Shown here: positions 10,639 to 20,932 of the stretch, in pieces
How the letters are laid out: every line of letters starts with the position of its first letter
Numbering within the stretch: the stretch's first letter is position 1
Origin: Sordariomycetes sp. S80-01Y
Taxonomy: Eukaryota > Ascomycota > Sordariomycetes
Length of the DNA stretch: 64,000 bases
Direction: 5' to 3'
Assembly: GCA_037042185.1 (NCBI GenBank)
Contig: JAXQJY010000027.1
Location: forward strand, 2,232,001-2,296,000
Notes under the pieces: model-generated
Told to the model about the DNA's origin: nothing
What the model saw: only the letters and a program-made list of their open reading frames with translations
Databases searched by the model: none
Position numbers and translations under genes: made by a program

Positions 10639-11201
10639 TTAGCCATGACCTGAGGATTTGTTAGCACGATGGTACGTTTGGGAGTGCAACGGATATACTT
10701 ACGTCCAAGACCCTTGCCACGCTTCGAAATCTCACCAGCCTGGTGCTGCTTGATCTTAGCTCGCCTGGCATCCTCCCTAGCCTCCTCCTCCAAAAGCTTG
10801 ACCTGCTCCCTCGCCTCTCTAACCCTCAGCCTCGCGGCGCCCAAGGCCCGATCGGCTTCAGCCTCGGCTTGCTCCGCGCCCATCACTCTCTCGCGTGCAG
10901 CCTGAATGCTCGGGTCAACATCGTTGTTGCCACCGAACTTGCTCAGGAGAGACCCAGTCTTGCCAGGACGTGAGTGATGTCCAGCGCTGGAGGTGCTCGA
11001 GAGCGAAGCGCGGCCAGCTGGTGGTGGGGAGGGCGACGACGTGCGACGGTTGAAGAGCGAGTGCTTCTTCTGGGGCACGTCGTGAGTTACGGGCGCCGGT
11101 TCGGGCTCGCGGCGGGAGTGGAAGAGGCCCTTGCGGGTTGTGGGTTCTGGCTCCGGGACTGGCTCCGGCTCAGCCTGGCGGGACGCTCCGAAGAAGGGCA
11201 T
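10639..11201 (-). CDS. Small coiled-coil protein of unknown function
   Basis: Exons 11201-10703 and 10649-10639 give 169 residues. The second exon encodes only the last few residues (R-H-G-stop): donor GTAAGT, branch-like GCTAAC, acceptor CTCAG. The N-terminal third (MPFFGASRQ onwards) is rich in Pro, Glu and Arg with two short LFxxRR-like repeats (GLFHSRREP, SLFNRRTSS). A Ser-rich linker follows, then a charged helix from about residue 97 to 155 (AARERVMGAEQAEAEADRAL and on) with heptad-like spacing, ending in the basic tail KRGKGLGRHG. I recognise it only as a conserved-looking filamentous-fungal hypothetical protein; a scaffold or membrane-peripheral role would be a guess. Without the intron the frame runs on into unrelated sequence. 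Confidence 0.72.
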
Positions 11202-12493
11202 ATTGGAAGACGTGTGGGTGTTGATGAGTTGTGGAGAGCAGTTGTAGGCTTTGCTTGTCGACTTTGCGAACACAGATATTCAATGATAGGGCTGGTGGTA
11301 CCTTAATTGTGGTGAAAACCATTATCCCAGCCGGCAGGACGAGCCCCTTTACATACCCGGACGCCGGGAGCACCACTTTACGAGGCCACCTCCCCGATTC
11401 CATCATCCCACCTAGTCTTCCTCACATCCTCTGCTACACCGACACGATGACAAGCAGAGCAATATGACGAAACCTGTTTTTGTCGGTGCATCTCTCGCCC
11501 AAAAGATGCAGCCCTCCCTTGTAACTGACGTCAACCCGGATGGCGGCATGGCGGGGACAGCCAATCACGCGAGCCGTATGACGCGGGACCCTGATATTTG
11601 ACGAGGTCAAGAATGCAGGGTCTTGGCTGCGATATATTCCAGCGGAACTGACGGTCTCTTGTCTGGGTCTGCCGAAAGAAAAGGTCTTATCGCCCGAAGA
11701 GATTGGCTTACAGGCGCTTGATGGAGGCCTCAGAGCCAAGATCCGATGACGTTCGAGGTCTGCGTGAGGCTGTGATCGAGAGCACTGACGCTCCCGCGTT
11801 CACTCTGGGATGCGCTATGACGAGGCTGTCTTGTAGTTTTCAGACAAAACACGTCTGTGATTGTCCCGTAGAAGCCGCTTTGTTGTTTTGACGGTTTGAG
11901 TGTTTACCATATAGCTCCCCGGCGGCGGGAAATGGCTGTCGTTTCGGTAAGTGGGAGCACTGTCGCGTCGTATCCCTGAGTTGTCTCCCGACTTCTTTAG
12001 GAGCGGACAAGTGAGGATCCGCATCCCATGCTGTATACCGCAACCTGTCAATGCAGTAGGCCTTTGTCGTTGAACCAAGCGAGATCCCCTCGGATGTTAC
12101 GAATGCCATTAAATTTCACTAGAGTACCAAGGTATAAAAACACGATTACATGCAAATGCAAGGCTTCCCCACACCAGAATCGAACAAGGCAACGAACCCA
12201 AGTCATATAGGACCGCGGTGTGTTTTTGGAGCCCAGAATAGAGCGCCAGTCCAGCCACCCGAATCGTCACTGTTTCGTGAGATGCTCTTCCACGCGCAGC
12301 ACATGGCGTCTCCACCAACTTGCATGAGACGCTAGATGTCGTTGATTTGTCCTCAGGTAACGGCAATATATACGGTTGAAGGTAGTAAAAGTCGAAGAAA
12401 AAGCATAATATCGGTCGGCGGGTATGGGCGATCGTGCTAGGTTGGTGTCGTGTGTCGCATGAGTGTTTCTGATGGTTTGTCGCGGTGTGCCCA
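11202..12493. other. Promoter of coiled-coil gene and 3' region of rho3
   Basis: About 1.3 kb with no supportable gene. It contains a perfect TGACGTCA. A stretch at about 12160-12235 superficially resembles a tRNA but does not fold. Confidence 0.5.
11526..11533. promoter_or_regulatory. TGACGTCA, perfect ATF/CREB site
   Basis: The 8-bp palindrome is the consensus for bZIP factors of the ATF/CREB type. It lies 325 bp upstream of the coiled-coil gene start. Use in vivo is unproven. Confidence 0.4.
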
Positions 12494-13277
12494 TTACATG
12501 ATAACACACTTGCTCTCGTCGCGCTCTTTCTTCACGCTCAGCGCAACGCGCGCGGCCTCAGTGAACGCCTCGTTGACACCGCGATTCCTCATGGCTGAGC
12601 ACTCCAAGTATCGCAAAGCGCCGATCCGGCGCGCAACCTCGAGGCCTTGGTCGTAGCTAATAGTCGGCTTCTTCTCTCGTGGTTGGCCGTTCTCGTCGTA
12701 GTTCTGCTCGGCGTCCTCGTCATCCTCGACGCCTTGCTCGCGAAGATCACACTTCAGCGCGACGAGCACGAGCTTGACTCCAGGGCAGTTATCAGCGATC
12801 TCGCCGACCCATTTCGACTCCACGTTTTCAAGAGAATCTTTGCTGTCGACGGAGAAGCAAAGCATGATTAAGTCGGTATCATCTGGCTCTAGTTAGCGCT
12901 TCATTCCGAGGTCCGATGCGAACAACTTACCGTAAGAGAGGGACCGTAACCGATCGAACTCTTCCTGTCCCGCAGTATCCCATAGCGAAAGTTCAATGTG
13001 GACATTGTCGACAAAGATGTCTATCGACACGAGTCAGTTCCGTCTGGGCTGGTGGCTTCGGCATGTTTCCTACCATGGACGTAGTTCTCGAACACTGTGG
13101 GCTCGTAAACCGTGGGGAAGTACCCTCGCGTGAAGACATTCAGGAGCGAGGTCTTTCCGCTAGCACCGTCACCACTGTGTTCCATTAGCCAAATCCAGAC
13201 CCCATCCTTCCCTCAAGCGAAACGCACAGCAGAACCAGCTTGCGGTTGACCGTTTTCGAGCCGCCGCAAAGAGGCAT
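12494..13277 (-). CDS. rho3: Rho3-type small GTPase
   Basis: Four exons (13277-13228, 13174-13074, 13020-12931, 12882-12494) give 209 residues beginning [17 protein letters not shown]. It has the P-loop GDGASGKTS, effector region [28 protein letters not shown] switch [10 protein letters not shown] base-recognition region, and a prenylation box CVIM. The switch II and [22 protein letters not shown] stretches match fungal Rho3, which controls polarised exocytosis and actin at the hyphal tip. An acidic insert ([16 protein letters not shown]) sits in the insert region before KPTISYDQG; a variable acidic loop here is common in Rho3. Introns are 48-53 nt with GT-AG ends. The N-terminal cysteine is a possible palmitoylation site. 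The next gene's 3' end is 834 bp upstream. Confidence 0.95.
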
Positions 13278-14111
13278 GATGTCTGTATTGATAACTGATC
13301 GGGAAGAAACGGTTGTCTATGAGCTTCTGCTCAGAGTAGATGGCGTCGGCGGTTGAGGTTCGTTCGAGGCGGGCGACAAGAGGAGGAGGCGAGGGTTGAC
13401 GCAATGTCACGGCGCGGTCAAGAGTACGAACGGACACAGAATGCGACACTTGGAACTGCGCGCTTCTTCAACGAAATGGACAACCGTGATATTGGGAATT
13501 GACAACACTTCGCTTCTGTCGGTCCACTGGAGAACGACTTAAGAAGGGACGAAAACAATTGGAGTGATGAGTGCAGGAATTGCAGCAACAGAAGATGGAG
13601 ATCGAGGAAATGAGTTGAGAGCTGCCGCCGGGTTCGATATGGGGGACGGGAGTCTAATTTGCCCAATCAGAGCGTTTCATTGGCTTGTTTGTGCTGAGCA
13701 GGGATTCAGCTGTCTCTCGGCTTGTGACTGTTGAGGGGCTGTTCGCGGAGTGGGTGTTAGTGGAATTGGCGTGGCCAAGGCGGCAACGTTAGCACGGAAG
13801 CGCTTTGGTCCAGGCTCCCGAGATCTGGCTGGAGCCCGGTACCTGCACGCCGGTAAGATTGATGATCTCGGACGCCGTCATTGATGGCTTGCTGTTCGCT
13901 CGGTGCTGGAATTGTGCTCAGCCTCCATTGCACTGCGACACATGAGGCGATTTCGCTTGAGGCTTCTGAGTATTGAGCTGATGCATATGTGTCTCGAGAC
14001 CGCATGATCCCGCGCTTCTCCTTCTTCAATTTAGATCTTGCTTTAGTCTTCCCGCTATCGATCACGCTAAACCCAGTGTTTTGACCACACCGACCAACCT
14101 GAAGAAGACCT
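13278..14111. other. rho3 promoter and 3' region of cwc25
   Basis: Both neighbours are on the minus strand. I see no gene, repeat or strong motif in these 834 bp. Confidence 0.5.
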
Positions 14112-15377
14112 CTAGTCGTCGTCTCTCTGGAAGTTCTGCCTCTTCCTGCCCATACGATCCCCTAAGGAGATGTCGCCTGCTTTCTTGTGCAGGTCGTTCA
14201 CGAAGCCACGATCACCGCCCTTTTCACGCCCCCGATCATCTTCTTCGCGCCTCTGCCTCTCGCGCTCTTCCAGTGCTGCAAGACGCTTGACGCGATCATC
14301 GTCCAGTTCGGTTGCGGCAGACTGCATCTTTGCTAATTTTGCAGCTCGGTCCACATCATCTGGAGGTGATGGCTTGCCACCGTTGGTCCCATGTGAATGC
14401 GCATTGCCGTTCCTTGAGTGCCAGCCATTCTCCCTCCGACGGTCGGGCCCAGAGCCGCGGTCATGGTCACGGCGGTAACTGTGGCGCCGCTCAGGAGCAG
14501 GCGAGCGCCGACGAGGGCGTTCTTCTTGTGAGTTATCACGACCTTCTTCGTCGCGACGAGGACGCCCCTCACTGTCACGGCGTCTGGAGTATTTCTCATC
14601 ATCGTCGCGTCGGCGCGAATGTTCGTGAGAACCGTCACTCCGTCGGCGCGAGTCCCTATCCCTCGAGTAGTCCCTCCTCCTACGCTTGTGTGATCGTTCA
14701 TCTTCTGACTCGTCGCGCCTCCGCCGTGGGCTGCGAGACCGCGAGTATGACCTTCGTCGGCGACGGCGTTCGCGATCCTCGTCAGAATCATCGCTTCGGT
14801 GTCGGTGGCGGTGTCGTCGCTTATCTCTATCCTCTCGCCTTCGTGACTTCTCCTTCTTTCCATCCTCCTCGACTCCCATAGATGCGAGTATTTGTCGACG
14901 TCTCGCCGGGTCCTTCATGATTGCTTCGCGCGCAGCTTGTTCCTGCCGCTTCATCGCAAGTAACGGGTCCTCTCGGATCTTTGAGCTGATGTCCCTCGCC
15001 GAGTTCGCATTCTGCAATGCCATGAAACTCTCCTCTCCAGCCTGCTTCTCCAGCTTTTTGTGGTCCGTTCCTTTGATGAGATTGTCGATTCGCCGCTTCC
15101 CGAGCAGGTAGGCCTCTGTCTCCTCCGTCGTACCAGTTTGTCCATCGGTAGGCCCTTGATACATCCAGTCGACTTTGTCTATGCGCTTCTTCCCACCCGC
15201 AGCTTCCAGCTGCCGCTGCAGCTCTTCCTTGGCGCGCTCTTCCTTGATCTCATTGATGCGGTCTTGGGTGCGCTTGCGCTCGGCGAGGGCCTTCTGTTCT
15301 TCATCGTAGACGGCTGCCTGGTTCTTGCGAAGTGTCGGATGGAACGACTTTTTGAGGTTGAGGTCGCCGCCGCCCAT
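14112..15377 (-). CDS. cwc25: Pre-mRNA-splicing factor Cwc25
   Basis: Single exon, 421 residues. The start [14 protein letters not shown] is the family hallmark and fixes the ATG; the frame is open upstream but would add unconserved sequence. The N-terminal CIR/Cwc25 region continues through [11 protein letters not shown] and [11 protein letters not shown], the W-M-Y-x-GP segment being diagnostic. Cwc25 joins the activated spliceosome after Prp2 and promotes the first transesterification. The C-terminal half is a long Arg/Ser/Asp/Glu-rich region (about residues 185-345), much larger than in yeast, as usual in filamentous fungi, ending [15 protein letters not shown]. The RS-like region makes the opposite strand look coding in several frames; those frames are shadows. 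Confidence 0.94.
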   Translation of the reverse strand: MGGGDLNLKKSFHPTLRKNQAAVYDEEQKALAERKRTQDRINEIKEERAKEELQRQLEAAGGKKRIDKVDWMYQGPTDGQTGTTEETEAYLLGKRRIDNLIKGTDHKKLEKQAGEESFMALQNANSARDISSKIREDPLLAMKRQEQAAREAIMKDPARRRQILASMGVEEDGKKEKSRRREDRDKRRHRHRHRSDDSDEDRERRRRRRSYSRSRSPRRRRDESEDERSHKRRRRDYSRDRDSRRRSDGSHEHSRRRDDDEKYSRRRDSEGRPRRDEEGRDNSQEERPRRRSPAPERRHSYRRDHDRGSGPDRRRENGWHSRNGNAHSHGTNGGKPSPPDDVDRAAKLAKMQSAATELDDDRVKRLAALEERERQRREEDDRGREKGGDRGFVNDLHKKAGDISLGDRMGRKRQNFQRDDD

Positions 15378-16317
15378 TTTGCCGGTGTTGGGTATCGATG
15401 AAGGTTGAGGTTGGTAGGGCGCGAGGTGGCAACGATATATTTTAAGGCTGGCGTCGCAACCGGAGGCCCACTTTTCCCCAAGTCCCACCGTACTGTAGGC
15501 ATCTACCTAAGTACTAAGGTGGCCTGGTATCCTTCACATTACTCTAGGACGACTAACCAGCGTTGACCTCAGCATTTTAGCAATTATCTTTAGGGCAACT
15601 CAAATTGTGAATGTCCTTTCCCTTCTTCATACAGCCACGAGCCCGGCAGGAGAATCTATTAGCGCCCTCTGGACTTTCGGCGACGTCACTGGCAACCGCA
15701 GCTACCCTACAATAAGAGCAACAAAGCCTCCACAGCTCGCAAACAGATATGTGCTACTATATTAGAATCTTTCCAAGAGTCACGCAACATGAGTCTGAGT
15801 TCTCATGGCGTTGTAAGCTTTATGACTTCGATACGTTCAGGTCTGTTCATCTTGGGGGTTGGTGGTCTTCTGGAGACGTTCCTCCCCTCAGAATCTTCGA
15901 GCTCGATTCAACAGATTATGAACAAAGTTGAGCCAAACATGGTAGAAGACACTCTGGATGCATAGTCTACGCCGTTTCGCTATTATCTGTGTCTCCTGAA
16001 TGACACTTATTTCCACGTATCCCAGCCACTGTGTGATTATCCTTGCTTAGTCCATCCATCTGCCACTGAAATATACCATTCGCTCTGATCCGACTTCTTT
16101 CACGTCACCATGGCCCTAAAACCACATTGGACAATTGGGTAGCATAACGTATACTGTGGGGAAAAGTCTTTTGATTGCCATGTTGTGCTCCGAGATTCTC
16201 ACCGTGCACGGTTGTCCCAAACGTTCCGTCCCGATACGTTATACACATTGTTTTACATGTTGGGTTGTGTACAAAGAAAAAGAAAGACTTTGATAGCTCT
16301 TTAAATCCCTCTCCTCT
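15378..16317. other. cwc25 promoter and 3' region of mrp2
   Basis: Comparatively AT-rich, 940 bp. No supportable gene or RNA. Confidence 0.5.
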
Positions 16318-16797
16318 TTACCAGCTCGCCCGCTTAACACCAGGAAGGTTACCGGCCATGGCTTGTAACCTGAAGTTGTACTGCATCTCATCAGCATTCT
16401 GCGCCGATATAGTCGCAAAGACAAGACCTACTCGTGTCATTTTGAAATCGCGGAACACACCGCGCGTGTATCCTCCCATCGTGCATCGGTTACGAATCTG
16501 CGTGGGGCGTGTGTAGTTGCTCATCTGTTGTAGCTGGAGCTGGGCTTCGGCGCGGACTCGGGAGGGAAGGGAGGTGTTGCGGACAACGTATCGAAGTGCT
16601 TGTCTGTAAAGAGCGTGAGCAGCACATTCGAGTCGAGTGATGACGAGATCCGCGCGCATTCATATGGGCGTCTCGTCAGGGATAGCTAACCTCTCGGGCT
16701 CGAACTGCTCGAACACCTTCCGCTTCGTATGGTCGCGGACGACACGCGTTCCAATGTGACAACCCAAGTCGAGGGTCTTTGCTCGCCAGTGCGACAT
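16318..16797 (-). CDS. mrp2: Mitochondrial small-subunit ribosomal protein Mrp2 (uS14m)
   Basis: Three exons (16797-16691, 16603-16432, 16380-16318) give 113 residues. The start MSHWRAKTLDLG is followed by RVVRDHTKRKVFEQFEPERQALRYVVRN; the junction of exons 1 and 2 restores E-R-Q-A-L-R-Y. Family features are TRPTQIRNRC and, across the second junction, FKMTR/YNFR, then LAGNLPGVKRASW at the C-terminus, the universal S14 ending. It binds rRNA in the mitochondrial 37S subunit head. Length matches the family (about 105-115). The second intron is 51 nt and in frame with no stop, so retention would give a 130-residue protein with 17 extra residues inside a conserved block; splicing is clearly the conserved form. 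Confidence 0.92.
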
Positions 16798-17295
16798 GTT
16801 GGGCGACGTGTAGATGCTTAATGTCGAACGGTCTATGAGGTCGTGGACCACGTCTTCTTCGACATCGAGTGTGGGCAGAAATCATGGAGAAGTTAGCCGT
16901 AGTTCCCCCGGAAAAATGGGGCTGGCTGCATCGAACGGCGGAGTTGCCGCCATGGTCCTGACCTGACGAGGGCCAAACGTTCCCGAGCTTCGCGGAGTCA
17001 TGCTTGGCTTCGCTTTCTTTTCTCGATTCTCAGCGATGTTTGGATCCTGGAAGAGTGGATCAATTGAATTGCATACTTGAAGCCCCCTTCCCGCGAGGAG
17101 GAGATCGTGAGTGACGTTACCGCTCATCGCTCAACTCCGCTGGGGATTTAGTAGTCCCTGTACGACTTTCCAATCTTCAATCATTTCCCCCCTCTACAAA
17201 CTGTTAAGTCTCTGTTCCATGTATCTTTTGGTCAGGGTTCTCTCAAGAAGTTATTGCTAGTGCGGCACAACGTTCAATTCGACAAGGCTCACAGC
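16798..17295. other. Divergent promoter between mrp2 and the GH3 gene
   Basis: 498 bp. A short minus-strand open frame at 16882-17127 lacks domains and is treated as 5' untranslated or promoter sequence. Confidence 0.45.
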
Positions 17296-20112
17296 ATGGC
17301 GGCCCAAGATGAGAGCAGAGAGGGCCTTTTGAAGGGGACTGAGAAGTCGACTTATGGGCGCCCCTCAGTCGACTCGATCGACAGTAGCATTCTTGACTAT
17401 CTAGACGAGAAGCCTGAGGTGAGCGAGCCCGACGTTACAGCCGCACCTTGGGCCAAACGCCGCTCTATCTGGCGTAGTTCGTGCTGTCGAATCACGCTGG
17501 GCGTGGTCGGCCTTCTGGCTCTCATCATCTTCGGCGGCGGCTTCCTGGGATACAAGTACACTGGCCTCAAAGATGGGCAGTCGCCCCCGTGGTATCCTAG
17601 CCCTAAGGGTGGCTATGTGAAGAGTTGGGAGGAGAGCTACCGCAAGGCCGCTGAGATGGTGTCCAAGATGACGTTGCCCGAGAAAGTCAACGTCACAACT
17701 GGCACAGGCTGGAGCATGGGACCGGGAGTCGGCAACACTGGCCCGGCTATGAATGTTGGGTTCCCTTCGCTGGTTCTGCAGGACGGGCCGCTGGGCATTC
17801 GTCTCGCAGACAACATTACAGCCTTCCCAGCTGGTGTCACCGTTGGGGCTACCTTCAACCGCGACCTCATGTACGAGCGCGGCAAGGCTCATGGCATCGA
17901 AGCTCGCAACAAGGGCGTCAATGTTATCCTTGGACCAGCTGTCGGGGCCCTCGGCCGTGCACCGGCTGGTGGGCGAAACTGGGAGGGGTTCGGCGCAGAC
18001 CCGTATCTTCAGGGCATTGCCTGCGCCGAGACTATCCGCGGAATTCAGGACCAGAATGTGATCGCCACTATCAAGCATTTCGTTGCCAACGAGCAGGAGC
18101 ACTTCCGCCAGCCCTGGGAATGGGGTCTGCCTAACGCCATCTCTAGCAATGTCGATGATCGAACGATGCATGAGCTGTATGCCTGGCCCTTTGCTGATGC
18201 TGTCAAGGCTGGAGTGGCTAGTGTGATGTGCTCTTACAACCAAGTCAATAACTCCTACGCCTGCTCCAACTCAAAGCTCCTCAATGGTATACTGAAGGAT
18301 GAGATGGGCTTCCAGGGGTTTGTGCAGTCAGACTGGCTCGCTCAGAGGTCTGGCGTTGCCAGTGCGTTGGCTGGCTTGGACATGACTATGCCTGGCGACG
18401 GTCTGCGTTGGCAGAATGGCGACTCACTCTGGGGCCCTAAGCTGTCACAAGCAATCCTCAACGGCTCATTGCCGCTTGACCGTCTCAACGACATGGTCAC
18501 ACGTGTTGTTGCGGCGTGGTACCAGCTCGGTCAGGACGACGAGGAGCTTTTCGACCGTGAAGGTCCTAACTTCTCCTCCTTCTCCAACGAAAGATACGAC
18601 GTCCCGGCTCCCGGCAGCCCCTCCAAGCAAGACAAAGTCGAGGTCAACAAGTTTGTGAACGTGCAGGAAGATCATTACAAGATCGCGCGCAAGGTGGCCA
18701 TTGAAGGCACCGTGCTGTTGAAAAATGAAGGGGACATCCTCCCTCTCAGCCGCGAGGGCGAATTCGGCGTATCGAAGAGCAAGAAGCACGATGGCAAGCT
18801 CCGCGTGGGCATCTTCGGCGAGGATGCTGGGCCCGGTGACGGACCCAATGCTTGTGACGACAGAGGTTGCAACGTTGGCACCCTTGGCTCCGGCTGGGGA
18901 AGTGGCGCAGTTGAGTTCCCCTACCTCGTCACCCCAGCCTCTGCCCTCCGAGAGGGTTTCAGCGCGGATCACGTAGAGGTCTCAGAGTTCCTCGACAACA
19001 GTGTTAAGAAGCTCTCCAAATCTGTTTCCCTCGGGGAGCAAGATGTTTGCTTTGTCTTTGCCAATTCCGATGCTGGTGAGGGGTTCATCAAGTGGGACAA
19101 GGTCGCCGGCGACCGCAATGATCTCAACCTGCAAAAGGGCGGTGACGAGCTCGTGAAACACGTCGCGGATAACTGCGGCGGCGAGACCGTCGTGGTGGTC
19201 CACGCCGTGGGACCCGTCACTGTCGAAAGCTGGATCGACCACCCTCGTATCAAGGCCGTATTCGCTGCCCATCTACCCGGGCAAGAAAGCGGCAACGCGA
19301 TCGCCAGTCTCATCTTTGGTGATGAGAACCCCAGCGGTCATCTCCCCTACACTGTCGGCAAGAGCCTGAAAGACTACGGGGAGGGCGGTCAGATCCTGTA
19401 CCTGCCCAACGGCGTTGTTCCGCAGCAGGACTTCAACGAGGGCCTTTACATCGACTATCGTCACTTTGACAAAGCGGGCATCGCTCCCCGCTTTGCGTTC
19501 GGCTACGGCCTCTCGTACACCAACTTCTCCTTCGCCAACATCAAGCTCGAGGAGAAGAAGGCCAAGTCGGCGCTGCCCTCTGCTCGCCCTGCCGCTGAGG
19601 TTGAGCCTCCCAAGTACGACAACACGATTCCTGATCCCAAAGAAGCTCTCTTCCCGAAGGAGATTCGTCGGCTCAAGAAGTATATTTACCCCTACATCGA
19701 CTCCGTCAAGGACATCAAGCAGGGCGACTACCCCTATCCCGACGGCTACGAGGTCGAGCAGCCGCCCTCGCCCGCCGGCGGTGCAGAGGGTGGCAACCCC
19801 TCCCTCTGGGAAATCCATCTCAGAGTCACCGTCACCGTTGAGAACACCGGCCCGCTCGCTGGCAGCACCGTTCCTCAGCTCTACATCTCCTACCCTGAAA
19901 GCGAGGGCGTAGACTTCCCCACGCGCGTCCTCAGGGGATTCCAGAAGATTCATCTCGAGGAGGGCGAAAAGGAGGAAGTCGAGTTTGAGTTAACGAGGAG
20001 AGACTTGAGTTATTGGGATGTCAAGGTGCAGAATTGGGTCATGCTGGAAGGTGAATACGGAATCGCGATTGGGTTTGATGAGAGACAGTTGGTGCTTGAG
20101 GCAAAGTGGTAG
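17296..20112 (+). CDS. Membrane-anchored GH3 beta-glucosidase
   Basis: Single exon, 938 residues. The frame opens upstream at a TTG; the first ATG (MAAQDESREGLLKG) is taken. Residues 1-65 are a hydrophilic cytosolic tail, 66-86 (TLGVVGLLALIIFGGGFLGY) are one transmembrane signal-anchor, so the enzyme should be a type II membrane protein with its catalytic part outside. The GH3 barrel shows LQDGPLGIR, KHFVANEQEHFR, and the nucleophile Asp346 in FVQSDWLA. The second alpha/beta domain and a C-terminal fibronectin-III-like domain (LRVTVTVENTGPLAGS) complete a standard three-domain GH3. It resembles the Aspergillus bglE-type enzymes rather than secreted bglA. A charged loop (KSALPSARPAAEVEP to DGYEVEQPPSP) interrupts before the last domain. 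The role is probably cellobiose or glucan-oligosaccharide hydrolysis at the cell surface. Confidence 0.93.
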   Translation: MAAQDESREGLLKGTEKSTYGRPSVDSIDSSILDYLDEKPEVSEPDVTAAPWAKRRSIWRSSCCRITLGVVGLLALIIFGGGFLGYKYTGLKDGQSPPWYPSPKGGYVKSWEESYRKAAEMVSKMTLPEKVNVTTGTGWSMGPGVGNTGPAMNVGFPSLVLQDGPLGIRLADNITAFPAGVTVGATFNRDLMYERGKAHGIEARNKGVNVILGPAVGALGRAPAGGRNWEGFGADPYLQGIACAETIRGIQDQNVIATIKHFVANEQEHFRQPWEWGLPNAISSNVDDRTMHELYAWPFADAVKAGVASVMCSYNQVNNSYACSNSKLLNGILKDEMGFQGFVQSDWLAQRSGVASALAGLDMTMPGDGLRWQNGDSLWGPKLSQAILNGSLPLDRLNDMVTRVVAAWYQLGQDDEELFDREGPNFSSFSNERYDVPAPGSPSKQDKVEVNKFVNVQEDHYKIARKVAIEGTVLLKNEGDILPLSREGEFGVSKSKKHDGKLRVGIFGEDAGPGDGPNACDDRGCNVGTLGSGWGSGAVEFPYLVTPASALREGFSADHVEVSEFLDNSVKKLSKSVSLGEQDVCFVFANSDAGEGFIKWDKVAGDRNDLNLQKGGDELVKHVADNCGGETVVVVHAVGPVTVESWIDHPRIKAVFAAHLPGQESGNAIASLIFGDENPSGHLPYTVGKSLKDYGEGGQILYLPNGVVPQQDFNEGLYIDYRHFDKAGIAPRFAFGYGLSYTNFSFANIKLEEKKAKSALPSARPAAEVEPPKYDNTIPDPKEALFPKEIRRLKKYIYPYIDSVKDIKQGDYPYPDGYEVEQPPSPAGGAEGGNPSLWEIHLRVTVTVENTGPLAGSTVPQLYISYPESEGVDFPTRVLRGFQKIHLEEGEKEEVEFELTRRDLSYWDVKVQNWVMLEGEYGIAIGFDERQLVLEAKW

Positions 20113-20932
20113 ATCAACGCGATTACATGTTACGAAGACAAGTGAGCAGTAGTCAAAAAATTTGATGATATTCCGTTACAATTATGCATGTCTATTTTTG
20201 CTTCGTGTGCTCCATATGCTTCGTATGCTGCGTATGCTTCGTGTCATGGCTGTTTTTGAAATCTGTTATTTTTCGAGCCAGCTATAAAAGCTGGATGGTG
20301 ACGATGTGTCACCAGTCAAAATTTTTGAGGTATCCTGTAACCTGTACCAAACGTAAACGTAGCCGCCGGGCTCATACCTCTTCGCGCCAAGCACGAGGAA
20401 GCAGTCAACCGGTGTCGTTGCACCTTCACAACCCTTTGCAGTCACCCCGGACCACGACCGCGCAAAGGCGAACCATGCCTGATAGTTTTGCTTCCAGAGT
20501 CCTCGTCGGTCAATTTTCTGTGCCCTTGTCTCTCGAAGCAGTGTCCAAGCGGCACAAGCCCAAACTCGGCGGAGACGGCAGATGAAAGACTCCGGGCAGC
20601 ATAGATGCCGTTGAAGCATTCGTAATGGGTCCGGTATGTGAAGTCAACCCGTGTGTAGGCTGGGCACTTGTCATGCGTGGGAGCCAGCTAAGACGTGCCC
20701 TGTCTTGGGAGCCTGCATCACTCAAGTGCCCAGTGGTGCCTGTGACTTTCCCCACGAGATGAAAGATGCTTCAGTGAGGTCACCGGCTCTTTAGGGGAAT
20801 TTGAGCAAATCCTCACCGTAGTCGTGTGGAACAACTGAAACGAAGCGTAGGGGTGCAAGTCGATCCCAGTCGTGTAAGCTGCGTCATTTCAGAACCCGGT
20901 GAAGCCGGGACTGTAGACTGGATACCGCTCAC
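20113..20932. other. 3' region between convergent GH3 and GATA-factor genes
   Basis: Holds an 18-nt tandem repeat close to the GH3 stop. Otherwise I see nothing supportable. Confidence 0.5.
20199..20245 (+). repeat. 18-nt tandem repeat, about 2.6 units
   Basis: Units TGCTTCGTGTGCTCCATA (20199) and TGCTTCGTATGCTGCGTA (20217) are followed by a partial third copy TGCTTCGTGT (20235). It begins 87 nt after the GH3 stop, probably within the transcript's 3' untranslated region. Confidence 0.8.

Noticed and set aside
12160-12235. tRNA-like stretch with a T-arm-looking GTTCGATTC on the minus strand
   Set aside because: No matching acceptor stem or anticodon arm could be drawn from the flanking bases.
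16882-17127. Minus-strand 81-codon open frame between mrp2 and the GH3 gene
   Set aside because: No domain and no splice route to the mrp2 exons; treated as promoter or leader sequence.
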